Below the pieces are notes generated by a model. It made no database searches and was not told the DNA's origin. It saw only the letters and a list, made by a program, of their open reading frames with translations. Of a stretch of 64,000 bases of DNA, positions 58,641-64,000 are shown piece by piece. The position numbers and the translations under genes are program-made. The stretch comes from Blastomyces gilchristii SLH14081 (taxonomy: Eukaryota; Ascomycota; Eurotiomycetes; Onygenales; Ajellomycetaceae), in the NCBI RefSeq assembly GCF_000003855.2, contig NW_003101680.1:2919186-2983185 (forward strand), given 5' to 3'. Numbering within the stretch: the stretch's first letter is position 1; every line of letters begins with the position of its first letter.

Positions 58641-59670
58641 TAAACGGTTCTAGCTTCCTCTCAATGGGAAAGTTGCTACGGAATACCTAGATAACATCTG
58701 GTACTCTACTAAATTGCTAGAGATTCTACGCGAGACGGATGTGTCTTGTCTTGAGAGAAGCTACTACAAATTAATTATTATTGTTGTTGTTGTTGTTATT
58801 TTAGTATTATTTTTTATTTGTTTCTTTCTTTCCTCTTTCCTTTCATTATTCCTTTGTTTCAGCTCCGAAATCTCCGAGAATTAGGGGAAGTACACCAGAT
58901 ATGATGATCTCCCAAGAACTACTCTATCTATCCCTCATTTCCATTTTCAATCGCCCTCGATTCCTCGTCCTGGCGCCCACCCGGCATTTGCCCCCTACAC
59001 GCAAGGATGACAGGAGAATATCACTTCTTGAATGGCGTTCAAGTGGCCTCTTCAAAGGGAATTGAGTGTTTTAATTGTGAAGGACTTAATAGCCCTTGAT
59101 CTCATCATTCATACCCTGTAACCCCACATTATAGATTGACCACACACCAGATGACCTACGGTTTGATATCTGCGGAATATGATTTCAAGCACCTACAAGA
59201 GTTAGGTGGAATTCAGATTCAGGGAATGATGACCATTGTGGGGGAGAGGGAAGGACAACATACATAGCATTAGCCAACGGAGGAACTTGCACTCATTTTT
59301 CACTCATCTTTTCACAACGTGATGGCCGTATTTTTTCCCTCTCCTGTTGATGACGGTGAAGGCAACTAACCCCCTTACTATAAGAGTCCTCGCAAGCCAT
59401 AGCACGCAGAGCAAATATCCATGACAACTTGGGTAGGGGAGTTAGCCGATGGGCAATTTAACACTGCTAACTTGCCTTCCGCAGATCCTCTCCAAGTAAG
59501 CCCATGTGCCAGGCAAGATAATGGTTTCTACGAGAAATTATAGAACCTGCAAGTCCATGAAATGTGCTTTGAGCTCATATGATTTACTATGGTAGTTATT
59601 GACTTCCTTGCTTCCTTTTCCTAGGCACGACTATTTAACGACTTGGGTATTTTCAGTAACAATGCCTTAT
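58641..59670. other. Intergenic region with a short TTG/TTA microsatellite
   Basis: No coding frame is supported. A run of attattattgttgttgttg lies at 58769-58800, followed by a T-rich pyrimidine tract to 58860. It probably includes the 3' side of the NWD relic. Confidence 0.6.
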
Positions 59671-60180
59671 TCATCTTTCCATCCACTTCCCCTCGTGTAA
59701 TAACCAGTTGCGTCTTCCAGCCAACTGCATTAGGTCCCTCTCATCCTCTATCTCATCATGGATCCTAAACCACCACCTTTCTGCTACAAGACACCCACAA
59801 TTGATGTATCCTATATCTGTTTTGTCTGTCCTTTTATAACTTTCCTCGCGCCCCGTAACCGCATTAGGTAGCGCAGATGCCCATTTCCCATTCTCAACAT
59901 TCAATCAGTAACCGGGCCATCTTAGAACATCCTGAGCGTACCCAGTTATCAAACCCTTGATGTAGAGATGTTTGTTTGCCTCGAGCTGTTCTTGAATATA
60001 GACCAGATCCATGATCAACCTCAAATGTATGTCGCCTCCAGACAACAGCTTTAGCGTGCTTGGGCAAGCACTATTAGTCCATTGTTGTTCTGTCCATCCC
60101 CAACGTTCGTCCAAGGTCGAAAGTGAACCGGATAATACTTGAATAGAAAGGCTTTGATCGTCGCAAGTCAACGAATCTAG
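59671..60180 (-). pseudogene. Unrecognised coding relic, one frame with a single internal TGA
   Basis: Two minus-strand open stretches (60171-59905 and 59904-59671) lie in the same frame, separated only by one TGA (59907-59905). Together they would give about 165 residues, with segments such as WGWTEQQWTNSACPSTLKLL and IHLRLIMDLVYIQEQ. The sequence just upstream (tataatcactag on the minus strand) looks like a 3' splice site, so this may be the last exon of a gene whose first exon lies to the right (60270-60551 is an open candidate). No family is recognised with confidence. It is more likely a relic than a functioning gene. Confidence 0.35.
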
Positions 60181-61433
60181 TGATTATATAAAACTAATGA
60201 GTAATAAGAAGGTGTCCAAGCAGAAAGATTTAATCTGTGAGAACCGCCGAAGGATTTTGTGCAAATGTCTTAAGGCCAGCCAGTTGTGTAGAAGCACTGT
60301 GCTTGCGCCTGGAAGGTGTTGCGCTTCGTTTGGCGTAGTTGAAACAGAGAGGTGTGCCTCCGGCTGGGCGCAATAGTGAATATTTTGTAGGTATATGAAC
60401 AGGTAGGATATAAAAAGTTCACGATACCATCCCGCCGCCTGTTTCCTGTTGAAGTATCAACTTCAATTAGAGATTGTATGAGCGAGAGGGGGAGGATTAG
60501 ATGCGCAAGTTGAAGCCATTTTAACGATTGAAAGGCGGGGGCTATAGCCAACTATCCAAGATGTTATGAATTGCTAATTCGAGGGCTATATATACTAGCA
60601 GATCTATGAACGCGACGCGGACAATGAAGGTTTATGGCAAACGCTTATTCCGCTACCCCTTCCAATTTCTTATGTAAAATGGCGGAGGAGGAGTTTGGAA
60701 GCTGTTGCAATTGTGAAGCCAAGTTTCGGCCATGATTTAGTGAGGCTATGCTCATGCTCACGTCCTGGAAGTTCGCGGGTGCGAGGGGTAAGCAGAAATC
60801 GCAGAATATGTTCGCCTAAGAGTTTTGCGAAAACCAGCGCTGGATAGGGCTGGAGTTGCGCTGGCCAATGATTGGGACTACACGTGACTTGATATGATTG
60901 GTGCGAGTCATGTGACCACAATGTCTTCTCCCGCCTCTACAAACCGCTTCGCATGGGTCCAGCAGCACATATCGAAGCGCAATCACATCCAGCCTCTACA
61001 TCCGACAAAGGAACCCCGCTATTCTTAGCGCTAGAACTCTTGCTGTATTCCCTGACTGCGATCAGGGATTGATATTCCGCTTTGCCGCGAAGCCTGTGCC
61101 CCGTTTGAAACCGCGTTGGCTCATCGCCTTGCTTAACAGCTTCCCACCGGCACGGTTCTCTATTATCCACAGGTCGCCGTGGGATATACGCTCCTCGACG
61201 CGAAGATTGTCACAGCTGACTGCAGTACTGTCGAGGTGCTTGGAGTCGAGTTCATATTTGAGCTGTCGACGTTTCCTGGTGGTTCCGCTTCGGGCCCCAT
61301 GTTGAAGAGACGGAGAGAACGAGTCCGCCCTCTCACTCCCTTGAACCCGCTGCCTGTCCTCTCGCTTCTTCAGTCTCCGCGAGATAACCCCCCTCCCCTC
61401 GAATTACACCTACGGTCTCGTCTGCCACGTTAA
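60181..61433. other. Upstream region and probable long 5' UTR of CCR4
   Basis: Short ORFs on both strands (60270-60551, 60670-60921 and 60937-61170 on -; 61069-61305 and 61179-61433 on +) have no recognisable content. Pyrimidine- and C-rich sequence just before 61434 looks like a 5' leader; ATGs at 60953 and 61299 would be upstream starts if it is transcribed. Confidence 0.5.
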
Positions 61434-63827
61434 ATGGCAGATGGTACCTACCGGTTCCAGCAGCCTGTGGCAGGGCAGTTCTACTTCCAGCAACAAACAC
61501 AGCAGCACAACCATACCAACGCACACCAAAGACACCTCGTCCGAAACGGAACCGGATCTCCAACTGGGAGACTAAAATTCAATACCGACACACCTTCCCC
61601 GTCTCGCTCCCCTCCGCTCAACCAGTCACCCAGTCATAACCCTTACAATATGTATTCACAAGGGCAGCATGTGATGATGAATGGCGGGCAAACTCACCAG
61701 AGATTTGGAATGCCAATGCAGAAATTCCAACACCCAAGCCATCACCCGCATCATGCCCAACAGCACCCCCACCACCAGCATCCTCACTCTCAGACTACTC
61801 ACTCTGCTATCGGCCATCAGCATAACTTCTCATCCGGAACCCTGTCAAGCACGGCCCCCCACTTTACTCCGACCCACATTCCAAACGGTACTACAACCAA
61901 CGTGGATGAAGAAGTAGAAGAACCCATGAATGAACACTGGCAGCAGCAGCTACAACTTGCCGCAGAGTCGAGACAAGCAAACTCCCCTCACTATTACGCA
62001 CGGGCCGTTGCTCAACAGACGAAGGGCATACAGCTCACAACAAACCAAGCCGAGACTAATGAAAACGACGCCGAAGAACGCAATCGTGCCAAAACAAGCA
62101 AAGGCACCCCTGGAAGACAAGATTGGATGGCTCTTGATTTTGGTGGACAAGGTCTCCGAGCAATCTCTCCTGCACTTTTCAACTACACTTTCCTGGAAAA
62201 ACTTTATCTCAATCACAATAAATTGAAGACCCTTCCGCCAACCATCGGCCAGCTGAAAAGCCTCACTCACCTGGACGTATCCGGAAATGAGCTAACGGAA
62301 CTCCCTGAAGAAATTGGCATGCTCATTAACCTCAAGAAGCTGTTGCTATTCGACAATAATCTCCATTCGCTTCCATACGAAATGGGCTATCTATATCAGC
62401 TTGATACCCTAGGTATAGAAGGAAACCCCTTGAACGATGTGTTTAAATCACGTATTATGCAGGAAGGCACAAAGGCGCTCATTACGTACCTTAAAGAGGA
62501 GATGCCGGGTATGTCACATGCTTTGTTTGATTTAGACGATAGTCATCACTAATGTTATGTAGTTCATTTGCCTCCTTCAGAACGGGATTGGGTTGTCCTG
62601 GATGATTCGAGCAGAAACCCTTCTAAGCGTCAAATCGACAAGTTTACTGCCCTTTCTTACAATACACTCTGTGATAGATCAGCAACCCATCAACAACATG
62701 GCTACGCGCCCTCTCGAGCGCTGGCTTGGGAATATCGCAGGGACCTCATTCTAAACGAAATAAAAGGGTACAATGCCGATATTGTGTGTTTGCAGGAAAT
62801 CGACCAGGGCAGCTACCATGGCTTCTTCAGAGAACAACTTGCGTACAACGACTACAAGGGAGTTTACTGGCCAAAAGGAAGGGCGCAAGGCATGCCCGAA
62901 GAGGAAGCCAAGGTCGTCGACGGCTGCGCAACGTTCTTCAAAGGCAGCAAATACATTCTTCTCGAGAAGAATATGATCCATTTCGGCCAAACTGCAGTCC
63001 GCAGGCCTGACGCCAAAGGCCAGGATGACATCTATAACCGATTATGGCAGAAGGACAATATTGCTGTGGTCACATACTTGGAGAATCGATTGTCCGGAGA
63101 GCGGTTGATAGTTGTGAACGTTCACCTCTACTGGGACCCAGCATACAAGGACGTGAAGCTTATCCAGGCAGCAATTTTGATGGAAGAGGTAACACAGCTT
63201 GCTGAAAAGTATTCCAAGATCCCCGCTTGCACAGATAAAACTGCATTCCGATTCTCCGAGCCGGAAAATTCGGCCGATGGTGATGGCACTGCTACGCCCG
63301 TAGAACCAGCGCCTTCAGTCGAATATAGCAGCGGCTCTCAGATCCCCCTTATCATATGCGGCGACTTTAATTCCTACCCTGGATCTGCCGTGTACGAGCT
63401 AATGAGCCGCGGCCATTTGATCGAAGACCATCCGGATCTTGAGAAGCGTCTCTATGGTAACCTCAGTCGCCGCGGCATGTCCTACCCATTCAACTTGAAA
63501 TCCGCTTATGGCGCTATTGGAGAACTTGACTTCACCAATTATACCCCCGACTTCGCTGATGTGATCGACTATATCTGGTATACTTCGAATGCTCTCCAGG
63601 TAACTGGATTGCTTGGCGCTGTGGATAAGTCGTATCTGCAACGAGTTCCTGGATTCCCTAACTACCATTTCCCTAGTGATCATCTTGCCCTAATGGCCGA
63701 GTTTTCTTTCAAAAGTAAAAAGGGGAAGGTTGTTGAAGTAGATTTCGGGCCGCAGCGGGATAGGGATAGGGATCGGGATCGGGATAAGAATCGGGATCGG
63801 GACAGAGATCGGGATAGGGCGACTTGA
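61434..63827 (+). CDS. CCR4: CCR4-NOT complex catalytic deadenylase Ccr4
   Basis: Two exons, 61434-62508 and 62563-63827, joined by a 54-nt intron (GTATGT...TATGTAG, branch actaat), give 779 residues, the usual length for filamentous ascomycete Ccr4. The protein shortens poly(A) tails of mRNA in the cytoplasm as an exonuclease of the CCR4-NOT complex. Residues 1-230 are low complexity, rich in Q, H, S and P (histidine-rich at 101-130). Residues 231-335 are leucine-rich repeats (LEKLYLNHNKLKTLPPTIG and similar), the surface that binds the Caf1/Pop2 partner. From about 385 runs the endonuclease/exonuclease/phosphatase fold: LSYNTLCD, VCLQEID with catalytic Glu437, CGDFNSY with Asp626 and Asn628, DYIWY with Asp694, and PSDHLAL with Asp731 and His732. 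All catalytic residues are present. The C-terminus ends in an R-D repeat tail (about 757-777). Confidence 0.95.
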
Positions 63828-64000
63828 CGGGTCCAAGGTTTTATTTTCACATTTTATGAGACTCAAGGGCTTATGCAGAGTAGTTTTCTTTTTGTGTTGC
63901 ATATGTTATTTCGGACGGAATCTTCGCGCGTCTTTTTTTAAAGTCTTGTGATTTTTCTTCTGGTTTCTTTTTTTTTTTTTTTCTTTTTTTTCAATCTCTT
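63828..64000 (+). other. CCR4 3' UTR region with a T-rich tract
   Basis: Non-coding sequence after the CCR4 stop. A long T run (63968-63992) is visible near the edge of the window. No polyadenylation hexamer of classic form is obvious. Confidence 0.6.

Noticed and set aside
62751..62990. Minus-strand ORF in CCR4
   Set aside because: Shadow of the nuclease domain, whose catalytic residues are read on the plus strand.

Overview
Two sharply different compartments make up this window, which reads as a filamentous ascomycete fungus. The protein style of the gene-rich end, the small spliceosomal introns and the very AT-rich, transposon-packed isochore fit a dimorphic Onygenales genome such as Blastomyces or a relative; that placement is inference. 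Positions 1-48908 are AT-rich and contain almost no intact genes: the stretch is a nest of dead transposable elements inserted into one another. Positions 48909-64000 have ordinary GC content and hold fungal genes.

Transposon nest, left to right. A minus-strand chromovirus-type Gypsy element (called B here) runs from before position 1 to 11923. It is split by a hAT DNA transposon (about 2226-8313, + strand, partly hidden by a 333-N gap at 2224-2556) carrying a dead transposase gene and a second coiled-coil gene. B itself sits inside a second minus-strand Gypsy element (G, 11924 to about 18345), which is also split by a 5'-truncated LINE (12440-14344). A plus-strand Gypsy element (F, about 18980-24000) follows; its integrase is broken by a 506-bp MITE with an 8-bp target duplication. 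From 26961 to 48908 a LINE (LINE1) is split twice: by a full-length second LINE (LINE2, 27896-35935, perfect 12-bp duplication) and by a minus-strand Copia element (C, 36597-48867). Copia C holds two tRNA-derived SINEs, a complete plus-strand chromovirus (D, 42173-47975, 5-bp duplication) and another 506-bp MITE. A 170-180-bp element rich in CGTACG occurs three times.

Mutation pattern. The repeats carry dense C-to-T/G-to-A changes mainly at CpG and CpC (GpG on the other strand), so tryptophan codons become TGA and glycine codons are lost. CpA is largely kept, which differs from the classic Neurospora RIP preference. Short or probably single-copy segments (SINEs, one MITE, one CGTACG element, the LINE2 leader, the 5' LTR of D) escaped.

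Gene-rich arm. A small four-exon LYR-motif gene (ETFRF1/LYRM5-like, with a 13-nt microexon) starts about 200 bp from the nest. A SAM-dependent methyltransferase gene converges on it. Next come a decayed NACHT-WD40 (NLR-like) gene at about 53596-58640, a stretch with only ORF relics, and an intact CCR4 deadenylase gene (61434-63827). These genes show no shared pathway. CCR4 is housekeeping mRNA decay, the LYR protein is probably mitochondrial, and the NLR relic suggests turnover of nonself-recognition genes at the isochore edge.
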